A DNA stretch of 64,000 nt, from the NCBI GenBank assembly GCA_029817715.1, contig JARUPY010000396.1, forward strand, positions 5,828,001 to 5,892,000. Direction: 5' to 3'. Source of the stretch: Melastoma dodecandrum (lineage: Eukaryota; Streptophyta; Magnoliopsida; Myrtales; Melastomataceae). Below the pieces are notes generated by a model, which saw nothing but the letters and a program-made list of their open reading frames with translations, was not told where the DNA came from and ran no database searches. The position numbers and the translations under genes were made by a program. This document shows, piece after piece, positions 22,874-34,616 of this stretch (position 1 is its first letter; each line of letters opens with the position of its first letter).

Positions 22874-25800
22874 ATGGGGAGATCGACGTCCTGCTTCAAG
22901 ATCATGGCCTGCGGAGGGGGCGATCCCTCCGAGGACAACAACGACCAGCTCGATGTCCCCGAGGTGGGTGGAATAGAAGTTTTGGCCGGTTCTGGGTGCT
23001 CGCTTGACGATTGCTCGTCGTCGTCAAGTGTCGGGTTTTTCGTTTATTGCTCGTGGGGTTGGATTTGGGAGATGAATGTGATGAGATTTTGGATGTTGGA
23101 GGGATGCGCTAGACTACGAAAATTCCGTGTGTTGTCCGATGAATTGTGTGGATGACAATGTGAGATCTGGTGCGTGCGAGTTCCTATTCTGGGATTTTGT
23201 CAGCTGCCCCCGATGTCTCTCGTTCGAGTTGGGTGGTTTAAGGAGTCGGGTTTTATCTGTTTGACTGAAACCTGACTCGTCGTGGTGGTTCTTGCGGTGT
23301 AGAAATCCACGTGATTCCATCTTCTTGATAGGGAAATTGACATTCATATTCATTGGAAGGTTAAATCGTAGTAAAGTTTTTGTCTTTAGTTTCTTGAAAA
23401 ACTGGAACCCGTGATGCCAGGTAAAAAGCGACAGGCGTCGCTGGAGCTTCCATAAAAGATCAGCCAGGCACAGGGTGTTAAGCAACAGCGTGCTTTCTGA
23501 AAGCCCTGTCGAGAATAAGGAAATCCCAGAATGCGTCAACGTCGACACAAAAGCAACGACTGACTTCGATGATGTGGAGAGGGTTTCTACGATCCCATGT
23601 GCTGTTGAGAAGCCTCAGCTCTCGGCTCCTCCTGAAGTGAAAACCCCCGAGAATGTGGTTGAAACAAAGCTCGACATCATCGAAGATGAAGCCTCCATTG
23701 TTATCATCCAGGCTGGTATAAGAGCTTATATGGTAATATCTACTTATTTCTGTCATCTCGATAACTTCAGGATTACTTAGCGGACGCCATGTAATAATTC
23801 TGGTTTTTCTTTTGCTTCCCAGGCTCAAAAGGAACTTCTAAAGCTTAGAAAAGTGATTAAGGTACAAGCACTTGTTCGTGGGCACTTGGTCCGGAGGCAT
23901 GCTGTGGGAACCTTGAGATGTGTGCAAGCCATAGTAAAAATGCAAGCTTTGGTTCGGACTCGCTATGCATCCCGATTAGTGGAAGGGTCAAGCATTGAGA
24001 AGAATCCAGAGGCAAGGGAAATGGTAATTTACCTGCTCTAAACACGTAAAACAAAGGAATTATGACTTTTTCCATCGTTAAGGAATTGGCATCAATGAAG
24101 GGTTGAAAACGATTACCTTATCACTCTCGTTGAATGTTTGTGGCTAGATGTCATCCTATTTATCGTGTGGTATTTTGGTTACGGACCCTGCTATATTTCA
24201 TGTGGATGTAGTTTACTAAACTGACCTTGTCTTTTCCAGGAAAAAGAGACCCACATTGCCATGGAAAGGCTGCTCAACAATCGTTTTGCCCAGCAGGTCG
24301 GCGTGCTCTCGGTCACCTAAAACTTTTTTCTTGTGATATATTCCTACAACACTTAATTTTCTGTTTTTGTGACTTGAAGACCTTGGAATCAAAACCAAGG
24401 AAAAAACCTATACATATCAAGTGCGACGCATCAAAGACGGATTCTGCATGGCAATGGTTGGAGAGGTGGATGTCGGTGACGTCTTCTAAACAATCCTCAT
24501 CTATGGAGGCATCAAATGAAGAGCGAGTTAGTGAGATAAAAGAGGAGATCGCATTGGATGAGGGTATGGCTCTCACCTCCGAAGTTGTTCGTACGCAGCC
24601 AATGTCAAGTCACGGAGATACAGATTCAGTGATTGCCGATGGTGGGGCTGATATGTCGGCTTCTGCTGTTAAGGATCCGGAAGTTATTCCTTTGCAGCCA
24701 ACGTCAAGTCATGGAGATACAGCGGATTCAGTGACTGCTGATGGTGGGGGGAATACGGCTTCTGCCCTGAAGGATCCGAAGATTGATGAAACGCCTGATG
24801 TAGATGGGAGTATCGTGTTACAGGAGACAGAGAACCCGATTACATCAAGTGAGATCACTAATGCTGAGCCTGATGATGCTATCGTCGTCAGTGTTGAATC
24901 GGAAGGAGATATTGAACAGCCAAGACATTCCGAAAAAAGTGTTGCCCATGATCAGCTCGTATCTGATTTAAGAGAGCCTTCAATTGAATCTGGAATAGTT
25001 AATGATCCAGAATTTACTGTTGCCCTGTCAAAATTCGAAGAAATGACTCCAGACACCACGTCTTCGGATCCTGTCATTTCTTCCTACGAGGATGTTGTGC
25101 CATTTGCGGAGGAGGTGGACAGAACTACGGATGTGCTGGCTGAAATTCAGTTTAAGGATAACTCGGTCTCCGATAAACTGTTGGCTCATACCGGTGGTTC
25201 TGAATGTGGCACTGAGCTATCCATCTCGTCGACACTTGATTCACCTGATAGAGATGAGCATGCTGAAAAGGGAAACCAATCACAATTTCCTTATGATGAA
25301 GCTTCTAAGACCGATGGTGTCGAACATCTTGAAGATGAAGTTAACACAGATCATCCCAAGGAAGGTGTTGACTCTGTCAGTCAGGTGGACAATGCAGTTG
25401 TTGCGGAAGAGACAGTTGAAGCTGGTGAGCATGAAATTGGAAAACCAACACCTGATCTCGATACAGAAGTTACAGCTGAGGCTACCCCACGGCATAATCT
25501 ACCATCCCCCGGAACCTCCCCAAGAAGCCTTATGACTGTTCCGGAGTCTCAGGGAACACCTGCTTCTCAGGCGTCTGTGAACACTAAAGGGAGCGTAGCA
25601 ATAAAAAGTATCTTATCCCACAAGAGGAAGTCATTTTCTGCCGGTAAAAGGTCTCCTTCCAGTCCAAAACAGGAGTCAGCCTCCAGCAACTCTAAAGAGT
25701 CGCCCAGAGAAAGGAAGCTTACGAGACGACGGGCCCTGAAACCTGAAGACGCGGAGCAAGAACACCGCGTAAGTAATAGCAACAGCACCGGTTCTATCCC

Positions 25801-26035
25801 TCATTTCATGCAAGCGACAGAATCCGCCAGGGCCAAGCTGAACGCCAACAACTCTCCGCGATCATGCCCCGATGTGCACGACAGAGACCTAACAACGAAG
25901 AAGAAACACTCTCCTCATGCCCGACAGCACAGTGGAAAAGCCAATGGCACCCAACCGCAAGGTACCTCAATCAAAAACCCTCTCCTTTTACTCGCAGAGA
26001 ATGATTCTCCAGAACGCAAATCCCCGCCGTTTTAA
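22874..26035 (+). CDS. IQ67-domain calmodulin-binding protein, IQD31/IQD32 type
   Basis: Five exons: 22874-22963, 23421-23732, 23823-24023, 24240-24296 and 24380-26035, giving 771 aa with all junctions in phase. IQD proteins are calmodulin-binding scaffolds linked to microtubules, plasma membrane and nucleus. The IQ67 region spans about residues 115-190: ASIVIIQAGIRAYMAQKELL, then IKVQALVRGHLVRRHAV and CVQAIVKMQALVRTRYA, three IQ-type motifs. The start MGRSTSCFKIMACGGG and the RRRWSFHKRSARHRVLSN block are typical of the long IQD31/32 subgroup. The rest is acidic and low-complexity, then Ser/Arg-rich. The C-terminal ATESARAKLNANNSPRS motif is conserved in the family. The last residues (ERKSPPF) differ from the usual ERKWQR ending. 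Confidence 0.9.
24596..24793 (+). repeat. Tandem 33-codon repeat inside IQD gene
   Basis: A 99-nt period. Unit 1 encodes QPMSSHGDTDSVIADGG and unit 2 QPTSSHGDTADSVTADGG, each followed by an SA-KDP motif. It is located in the acidic low-complexity region downstream of the IQ67 domain. Confidence 0.8.
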
Positions 26036-27781
26036 CTCGGTTCTGATGGCCTATTCTGCTTGTTACAGAGAGGAAATGGATCAGGTGAGGAGGATCGCTC
26101 CCTTTCCCGGCCGATCTACGTGTGCGGGTGGACCTGGTCATAGCATATAGCTTATGAGAACAACGCGTCCATGAGCGCGCATCTCGTGAAGTCGTGATGG
26201 TATGGGGTTTGGCTTGAATGAGTAGGGAAGAAAATGGAAGGGTATTTTATCACCTTTTCTCAGCCTCTTCTTCTTTCTCTTTGTTCCTTTCAATTTTATT
26301 TCATGCTATGTGCTGCCACTTTGTGCATGATGAAATACTAATTCATGTTTGTTCATAATGTAATTTTCTCCCTCTCACGAGCTGGTTATGCACTTTCTGT
26401 TGTCTGTAATTTAACTCATCATAAATTCACTTCTTTAAATATTTGTACAATTCTATGTTTTTTCTTCTTCCAGATGAAATTTCAATCACACCTAAACTTG
26501 GGAAATCATATGTTCCATTTAAACAAATGCATAGTTGTTACAATAACGATTTTACTTGTAAACTCGTGCGATTTTACTTGTACAACGTTGTTATGAGTTA
26601 AAAAGAAATAAAAATCGTTTCTCGATAAAATCGTTGTGGGATCGTGAAATCGGTGGTGGGATCGTGGGAACGAAATCTTTTTTACGATCCTACTTTCTAC
26701 ATTTATGACAACGCCCGTTTTCCCAATTGAAACCCAAATCTTCTACTTCTCCTTCAATCACCCTCAATTTTTTTAACCAAACCTAAATCCCATCAGCCTT
26801 TTCTCCCCCATTGCTTGTCACCGAAAGAACCTGGAGTGAAGTGAATTGAAGTGGCAGAAGACCCTCCTCCGCGTCGCCGATCGTCATCCTCGGCGGCGGG
26901 AGAGAGGGGGCAGCTGCCGTTTAATGGGAAAGGAGAGGAAAGGAGGAAGATGAGTCGAGTGGGTTGGTAGAAAAGAACATTGTCCCTGTCTCATCTCACA
27001 TTCTCCAAAAGAAACACGCCGGTGATTTTAGTCTTTTATTATTATTATTACAAGTCTATTTTACTAAAAGAGTAAAATATTCGACTACAAATTTAGTATA
27101 AGTAAACTTTATTAAAAAAAGAGAGTATGAGAATGAATTATTAACGGCGTAAATTTACTCATACAAAAATTCATCTCAAATAAAATAAATTTTGTATGAT
27201 GAGTTTTTCAAATCAATATCAATTTTTTTAGTAATTTTTTATGTAGAAAATTGCTGGATTTTTTTACTAAAATAATCAATAAATTTTTTATTTTTGCATA
27301 ATTTTGCTAAAATCGACGTAAATCAAAGCAAATTTTTACTACGAGTCATATTTTGATAATAATATATTTGAATTTTCGTAATATAATTATTACATATGTG
27401 TGTCAAATTACAATTTTGTGTGTTCAAATTATAATTTTATAAATTCTTCTGATTTCACTTACGATCCTACGAGTTACGATATTACGGACATCTCGCGATG
27501 TAGAATCTCAATTTTGCGACCTTGAACAAATCAGATTCAATTGCCCACATACATGTCGGAAAACTTTGATACATAGGAGAGATCGAACAGGGATGACTTG
27601 TCGAAACCGGACTTGTGGCCATCTCCAATTGTCCATCTGAATCTCGCTTATCCTCAACTGATCTCGAACTTCCGCTTAAATCCGCGAAAGAATTTCGCCG
27701 TACAAAAAGGAAAAAAAAAAGAAAGAAAAGCAGGAAATATTTTCATCTCGATCTTTAAAATCCCGGTTCGACCGGCTCGAT
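26036..27781. other. Intergenic region, AT-rich, possible transposon remnant
   Basis: Convergent 3' flanks of the IQD and SAUR genes. 26540-26700 and 27440-27530 share the motif acgatcctac, and the two ends show weak inverted similarity (gtaaactcgtgcgat against gtaactcgtaggatcg read from the other strand). The sequence between them is very AT-rich. This could be a decayed terminal-inverted-repeat element. No coding sequence was recognised. Confidence 0.35.
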
Positions 27782-28216
27782 TTACCAGACCGGTTTCTGG
27801 ACCAGGCCCCGGAGCAGCGGCCGGAACTCCTCCGCCTTCCCGCACCCGATCTCGCGGACGGATCCCGACGCGAACCGTATCACGTCCTCGAACACGGACT
27901 CCTCGCAGGGGATCATCAGCGGGCCGTCATGCCCGAACCCGTACTCCTCCTCCGCCTCCGCCAGCAGCTTCGCGAACACAGGGTGGTTGAGGTGCGTCGC
28001 CCGCACGACGAACCTCCTGCTCTGCCCTTCCCTCCCGGCGTAGATCGCGACGTGGCCCGCCGGGACGTCCGAGGGGGCTCGGCCGCTGCGGCGGGAAGGG
28101 GAGGAGAGGGAGGGAGACGAGAAGCGAGCCTTGTCTCGCCAGCTGCGGAGCATCTGCCGCAGCCTCACGATGCGGCGGATCCTGTTTGCGGTCCCCATCA
28201 CGGAAGCCATCTGCAC
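27782..28216 (-). CDS. SAUR family auxin-responsive protein
   Basis: Single-exon, 144 aa (or 142 aa from the second ATG, MASVMGT). SAUR proteins promote cell expansion, mostly by inhibiting PP2C.D phosphatases and so activating plasma-membrane H+-ATPases. The conserved SAUR core is clear: DVPAGHVAIYAGREG, RRFVVRATHLNHPVFAKLL, AEEEYGFGHDGPLMIPCEE and VFEDVIRF. The N-terminal IRRIVRLRQMLRSWRDKAR and C-terminal region after the core (EEFRPLL) match those of the gene at 30649, showing that they are close paralogues. A TATA box lies about 95 bp upstream of the start. The coding region is much more GC-rich than the surroundings, as is common in SAURs. Confidence 0.93.
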   Translation of the reverse strand: MQMASVMGTANRIRRIVRLRQMLRSWRDKARFSSPSLSSPSRRSGRAPSDVPAGHVAIYAGREGQSRRFVVRATHLNHPVFAKLLAEAEEEYGFGHDGPLMIPCEESVFEDVIRFASGSVREIGCGKAEEFRPLLRGLVQKPVW

Positions 28217-28308
28217 TCCCTAGTCTTTTAGCTTCGAGGTCGGTGAGCGGGTTTTGTCGAGGTTTACGTTTGTGGCTGGCTATCGGAAGAGGGGGGGAGG
28301 GGGGGAAG

Positions 28309-28317
28309 TATTTATAG
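28309..28317 (-). promoter_or_regulatory. TATA box of SAUR gene
   Basis: CTATAAATA on the minus strand, about 93 bp upstream of the SAUR start codon, next to a G-rich stretch (about 28290-28305). Confidence 0.6.
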
Positions 28318-30648
28318 CAAGGGTGCTGGTGCTGGGGAAGAGAAATGAAAATGCCACTGGGGACGGGTGGTATTTACGTAAATGGGACTGGTCCCGAGAA
28401 AACGACGCCGTATTGGGCTGGAGTCATTAGTCAGTGGTTTATTAGTATGGCGGGAGGGGGAGTCAAAACTTTGGACGTGGACTCTGAAGCGGTCATTAAG
28501 TTAATATTGAGATCTGAATTTTATTTTCTTCCTTTATAGATTTTGAATCAAGACTTGGGTTTATTACAAATATGCACCCATTGACTGATTAATTATTACG
28601 TTGTTATAATCTCAATTATAAACATTGTACTTATTGGGTCTTTTTGGCATCACGCGATGGGTTTTAGTTTCCCTAGAAGAAGCCAAAAACACATGCTGAC
28701 ATGATGAGAAGATGGAATCATTGTAAGGTTAAACCACATCATGTGCCGAGGATGGACCAAGGCTTTGCTGAACCGAATGTAAGTAGCCATATGAATTCGA
28801 GGAGTATATATCCGTATTCATGTTTTGGGTAGAGAGTTACCGGCCCTTATCGTGATACCAATCACAAACTTCAAACCGATTGGGGCACGTGTAATTGGAT
28901 CGATAAAGTGAAGACAAGTGTTCTCCCATCTCTCTTAATCTAATCATTTCTATGTTCCTTTTTCTATGGAAGTGTGTTGAGTTCATCGGGTGAGATGCTT
29001 TTATCATTATCATTAGGGTTTTGTTCGCTCAATGATATGGGCCGGTGGAGATTCTCCTCATTAACTGAACTCCTACGCCTCTTTCAGCTTTATTACACAA
29101 TTATGGTTTCGATTTCAACTACTATAGTATGATTAAAAGACATTGTGTATGACTCGTTTTTTTTTAATTCCTTTGTTGGGTATTCCCATTCCGCTGGTCG
29201 AAGGACATGTATGTTGCACCCCACCACATCCGTCAAGATGCTAAACAGTTGTTTTCTGCCGCTGAGTCGACGAAATAATCTCGAAAGACGAAGAACGATA
29301 TTAGCACAACTTGATCATTCTATTACGCGAATCCATGCCATATAACCTAGTGTCGAACTAGCTGTCCAAGAGAAAAAAGAAAGAGGGCAACCGAAAGTTA
29401 AGGGGCTCACGCATGTTCCTCTTCCCTTCGCTGTTCTCCAATATATATGTTGGATAGATCAAAAGGAGGAGGGATGTAATAAGGAAAGCACATGGTTTTT
29501 TTTTTTTTTTTTTGGACCGAAACTAGGAGCGGCGCTTATCCACAGAATCAAAGAAACCAGAAGTTGCCAAAACACATAATTCGTTTTTTGTTTAAAATAT
29601 AGTACGGAAGGTGAGAGCCGATGCTACGGACGAAACGAAAGAAGAAGAAGAAGAAGAAGAAAAAAGAAATCTTCCTCTTAGTGTGTCAAATGTGTGCAAT
29701 AATGTCTAAAAGTTGACATTAGGTAATAAAATGCCAGACGAACGAGAGTACAGAGGTAGGGGGGATGGTGGGGGAGGACTGTCCTTTTATCGTTCTCTTC
29801 CAACTCATGATTTTGGCTGACAATGATTATTCGGGAATATGAGCATAGCGTTTCTCTCTTGATTGAATGGTTTCTACAAAAGAAATATTAGTTTTATTCT
29901 AACATCATTTAATGCATACATAATATCATTATAAATAAGACAATAAGACGAGCGTGATGTTGGGGGGGGGGGGGGGGCGTGATTTTAGCATTGGTGATTA
30001 AAATTAAGTCTTATCCATGTAAAGTTTAATACGGAACCAAATTGTTAGTTAGGATTAGGAAAAGAGTTTGATGGAGACATTGGTTGCGCACATGGGGGGG
30101 GGGGGGGGGGTCCTCACCAACTTCATTATTCTTCCAACTCACTCTCGTCAGTTTGTAGTTCCCATAAATAAACAATTCATTTCCATCGTTATAGAACTGA
30201 CCAACAGTAAATTCGGAAGATGAATGCGACATGGAGGGTGTCGGGTGGAAATCTGTAACCAAACCCTAAACAAGTTTCAGACAGCCGAACTTGATGTCCG
30301 AAAACAAACTCGGGACATCAAACAACATCAGGGGGATAACTGCCATCATCTTAACTGTGTCGGAACTGGTTTTGTTGTCGGGTTTTGACTCCTCTCCCGC
30401 CATCAAATTTGGCATCCGGGTTTTGCGTTTTGTTAACCTTGACTGGTAACCCGAATCCCTACCCTTCAAAACGCACCGTTTGGAACGGAGTCCCTCTTTC
30501 GTAAATAACAGCAACCTCCATGGGCAATTCGCCAGCCACGGTCGCTTTTAAGAACGCCGTCCTGTTCCTATCCATCCCAGACGTTGTTAATCGTAGGAGG
30601 AGGAGAAGGAAGCACCGCGTGAGAAGAACGCAGACCGCGGCTTCCTTA
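28318..30648. other. Spacer between the two divergent SAUR genes
   Basis: Promoter regions of both SAURs. It contains a T19 run (29495-29513), a (GAA)n microsatellite (about 29637-29660), and G16 (29962-29977) and G17 (30094-30110) runs. No gene was recognised. Confidence 0.55.
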
Positions 30649-31341
30649 ATGGCTGGAACGATGACGAACGGGATACGCCGCGTTGTGAGGCTACGGCAGA
30701 TGCTTCGCAAGTGGCACGATAAGGCTTGGTCGGCCTCCTCCAGGACGAGGCCTAACGTACCCCGTGGGCACGTTGCGATATACACCGCGTGCAGGGAAGG
30801 TGTTGGACAAAGCCCATCAAAATCCAAGCCTAGGTTACCCCAAGCCCAAGTCCATGACTCAAGTTCAAGCTGTGCCAGGATAGGGACGCACTACGGATTT
30901 GCAATACACAAGGACAATTGGCCGCACACCTTAGAATCTATTGGTACAAGTGCAAGCCGTTACACAAAAATATATATAAAGTGAGTAAAAGCTGTAATTA
31001 ATTGAGATATGCGAATGACAAGAAAAATATCTTCCTCTCTGCTTCCTCTCTTCCTTTCTTCTTCTTCATCTGTTTTACATTCCTGTGTTTTCTCAGAAGG
31101 GCACAGCAGGAGGTTCGTAGTGCGTGCGACGTACCTCAACCACCCCGTGTTCGCGAAGCTGCTGCTAGAAGCGGAGGAATACGGGTTTGGCCACGACGGC
31201 CCGATCACGATCTCGTGCGACGAGTCCTCGTTCGAGGACGTGATCCGGGCCGTATCGGTGTCGGCTCGGGAGACTAGCTGTGGCAAGGGGGAAGAATTCC
31301 GGCCGTTGCTGCAGGGGTCTGTCCAGAACCCGGTTTGGTAG
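30649..31341 (+). CDS. SAUR family protein with one intron
   Basis: Exons 30649-30799 and 31097-31341, 131 aa. The N-terminal IRRVVRLRQMLRKWHDKAW and VPRGHVAIYTACREG lie in exon 1. EGHSRRFVVRATYLNHPVFA, EAEEYGFGHDGPITISCDES and FEDVIRA lie in exon 2. The 297-nt interruption begins GTGTTG, ends tttctcag after a long pyrimidine tract, and its removal restores CREEGHSRRF exactly in frame with the paralogue's GREGQSRRF. SAURs are normally intronless, so this may be a recent intron or a spliced insertion. The start MAGTMTNGIRR was chosen by comparison with the minus-strand paralogue. The frame is open further upstream to 30520. If the intron is not removed the gene is broken. Confidence 0.75.
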
Positions 31342-34224
31342 AACCACCGAACCGGGAAAGCATTCATTTTTTTCATTTGCGTAAATAAATTATGTATAAA
31401 TCCCCACCGAAAATTGGACCGGGGAATTAGTTTTAGGCAGACCCGAAATAATTTTCCCAGAAAGCCCTTGACCCAATCTTCCCAATGGGCCTGATGTCCG
31501 AAATAAGTCAAAGTCCAAGTTCATGCAAAGCTTAAGCTCGACTCAACAAAGTGTTAAAAAGCGAGGCGGAGCTGGGAATTAAAGAAAGGACACCGGCACG
31601 TGCGGACCAACCCATAAGCACCCCAACCCAGAAAAGGCTAGGTCCAAATTCTACCGAAAAATATTTTTCCCTAATTTCGATTAGTAAAAAATTTTGTATT
31701 TCTAATATTAAATTATGTGTATTATTTGACGAATTTTAAAAATGATTGGATTGCCTATCGAAATATATTTCGTAACATTACCACAAACACACATACTGCA
31801 GCCATGTTCATCCATTTTTGTTCTATTGGAATAGTAATTAATATAAACAATCTACACACAAAAAAACTATGATGTGGGTCGGTCACGATTTTTAGTTTTG
31901 GGGTGGGGGGGATGTATTTTTGGTGGGCTATGCATTTCTTGTAGGTGAGGAGGGTGATTGAGAGTGAGTTGAGTGGGTGGGTGAATTGGACCGCAATCCA
32001 TTGGACCCTTTTTCTTTATATATATATATATTATTATAAGGAATGGGATGTGGGGGGGTCTTTTTCCTTTTTCCTTTTTCCTTTTTGTGTTGGCGTGTAT
32101 GTGTGTGATTAGGTATTGCAAGTGTGTTATGAGGTAAGGTGAGGGACCAGTTTCTCATATCAAAGTGGGATTCCTCTTTTATTATTATTTTGCTTAATAG
32201 CTTCCCCATCACGTTCCATCTTCATTTGATTCTCTTACATCATTGTAGAAATGCAAGAATTGTATTTATATCATCCTCCTTGATTACTTATTTGATCTCC
32301 CCCTTTTGAAACTTACCCAAACAACAAAGGCATCGGCAGACACTTAGGGTCGAGTCCAATCATGGGGTCAGGTGATTCTTTTATAATCTTTTCCGATGGA
32401 ACCCAATGAGGATTATGTTCTCTCGATCACGAGTCCCTCATCCCCATTTTTGTCGGTTTATCTATTTCCTAACCACCGGCTCTAACCAAATTGTTGTTTA
32501 CAAACAGAGAGGTTGGGTCACAAAATCATCTCAAAAAGAGGAAGAAAATGACGACACTCGTTACTATAATCATGTTTCACCTTAATCACATGCAACTGAG
32601 AATCACTTTGGCTTAATTTTAACCCCGTTATGGGAGGGGGGTGGGGAGTTAATGATGATGGTTAATAATTAAGCCTAGTCAAAATGTGGTGGAGCATTCA
32701 AAAGATGCATTTCTCCCCCACCAGACCACCACCCACCGACAACCATAAATTTCGCAGTAATTTCAAAGATTTGACATCATTTTCGTAACATATGAAGTAG
32801 TAGGGGAACAACGTTAAATTGCTGTTATAAAAAGCTAAAAGAAATACCAAGAATTTTAAAATTTATTACTCAATTTCACGAAAAATTAAAACAATATCGA
32901 TATATATTCCCAAACCACTTTGACTTTGACGTGATAAATTTTTTTTCTTGCCGACGTCTTGGACAAACCGAGATATCTTATTGACTTGTTTAATTTTAAA
33001 TGAAGATCACGAGAATGGAAAGGGGTAGTTCGAATGATTGAATGGGGTTATGATGATGTACTTTTGTTCCAAAGCAATATTTATAAAAAAAAATGACACG
33101 ATTCGATTCGTCCTTTCTCGCCACGCCGTGTGATATGAAATAACGTAGTCCATCGTTTCTCTTTATTACATTATTATTATTATTTGGGGGAAATTCCCTC
33201 GTGATCTCTCTCCAATCAAACCCAAAAAGTTAAAGTTAAATAATAATGGGATAAAATTGGGAGAGATCACATAATGGGCATCCAAAAAGAAAAGAAAGAA
33301 AAAGTGTAAGAAGGAAAATTTATCTCCATCTTCCTTCTTCTTTGTTTTTTTTTTTATTTTTGGCTTCTATTCTCTTTCTTTTTTGACAGAATAACTTTAG
33401 GCTGTATTATAATTTTTGTTTCATTCATTGTATCATTATCCAAAATTCCCATTCCCCCCATCAATCTTTCCTCCCATGTTTGAAAAACAATGAATGAAAT
33501 GTAAAATATTGGAGACGAGTAATAACAATAACAATAATAATCTCATCATAACATAAAGTAACGTTGATTGATTAATGAAACATACGTTTCATTGGGCTAA
33601 TTGATGATTCCCTAAAGAAAGAAGGAGATGTGCACAAAAAGCCAGAGTCTAAATCCAAAAAAAAAAAATCACTTGACTTGATTGATCTCTGTGGGAAAAT
33701 GTTAATTTTTAAGTCCCATCTCTAATACAAGATATAATCATTGAGTTGGCGAATATTTTTTGGATCAAAATGTCCGGGGTAACGTCATCTCTCGTTCATC
33801 TCCTCTCAATCCATTTGGGTCGAGTTGTACCCTGTTCGTTCTGATTCCTAACTCCATATTCCCATAATAATAGTAGTCAATTGATAAATTTGAAAGTAGT
33901 CCGACCCGGGATTTTCAACCCTATGGAATGAATTTGATGGAGCCATAATAATAATGTGTAATTGATAGACCATTGGGTTGGAAAACGACAACAATAATAT
34001 TCACGAGGTGAAGGTAGGTGCCTTGAAAGTTTACGAATTTCGGTATAGACAGAGTGGGAGACTTGATTGATTTCGATCACAAAAAAAAAATTCTTCGGGG
34101 GTAATTCAACATTTGTTAATGTCAATGGACAAATTGATTGATAGAAATTTGTCTTATCTTTGGGTAATGTCGACTCGAGACGGCGAAGTGACATTGAAAT
34201 CCATGACGACCGACTAAATATCTT
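31342..34224. other. AT-rich intergenic region
   Basis: Nearly 3 kb with simple repeats ((TA)n near 32020, (TTA)n near 33170) and poly-purine/pyrimidine stretches such as three copies of ctttttc near 32060. No gene was recognised on either strand. Confidence 0.6.
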
Positions 34225-34440
34225 TTAGACACACCCGTTAACATGAATTATTCTAATGATAAGAAGTTTGAATTCGCTTAAGAAGGTTTCGGGTTCGAAA
34301 CCTACCGTACGTATGCACCCCTCTTGATAGACTCACCCACCATAGCTAGGTGTTTTACCCGGGTCGAGTACGGATTAGTCGGTGCGAAGCTCCGAAAACC
34401 GAGCGGTGGGTTTGATCAGACTGTCGCATAGAATACTTCC
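34225..34440 (+). mobile_element. tRNA-derived SINE-like sequence
   Basis: Contains a good RNA polymerase III box B (GGGTTCGAAACC near 34290) followed by a body reading cgggtcgagtacggattagt and gcgaagctccgaaaaccgag, a phrase I associate with plant SINEs. Box A is not clear and no target-site duplication was identified, so borders are approximate. It is immediately upstream of the FPP gene. Confidence 0.45.
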
Positions 34441-34616
34441 TTCTTTCTTTAATCTTTCCTACACCGAATAAACAAAAGTCTGGGCAAATGCATACGTTGG
34501 GTTGGGACGGACCGACTGGCTAAAGTTGTTTGGAAGCTCCTCGAGCAATTTTGAAGAGATTTGTTATCAAATTAGCGGAGCCTTTTGAGGTTTCAGGCTC
34601 TGCTGAGACCAGAGAG

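Noticed and set aside
29637..29660. (GAA)n and nearby short repeats as a possible CRISPR array
   Set aside because: Simple microsatellite without spacers in plant nuclear DNA.
30520..30648. Upstream start of the plus-strand SAUR (MGNSPATVAF)
   Set aside because: The extension has no counterpart in the paralogue; MAGTMTNGIRR aligns with the paralogue start.
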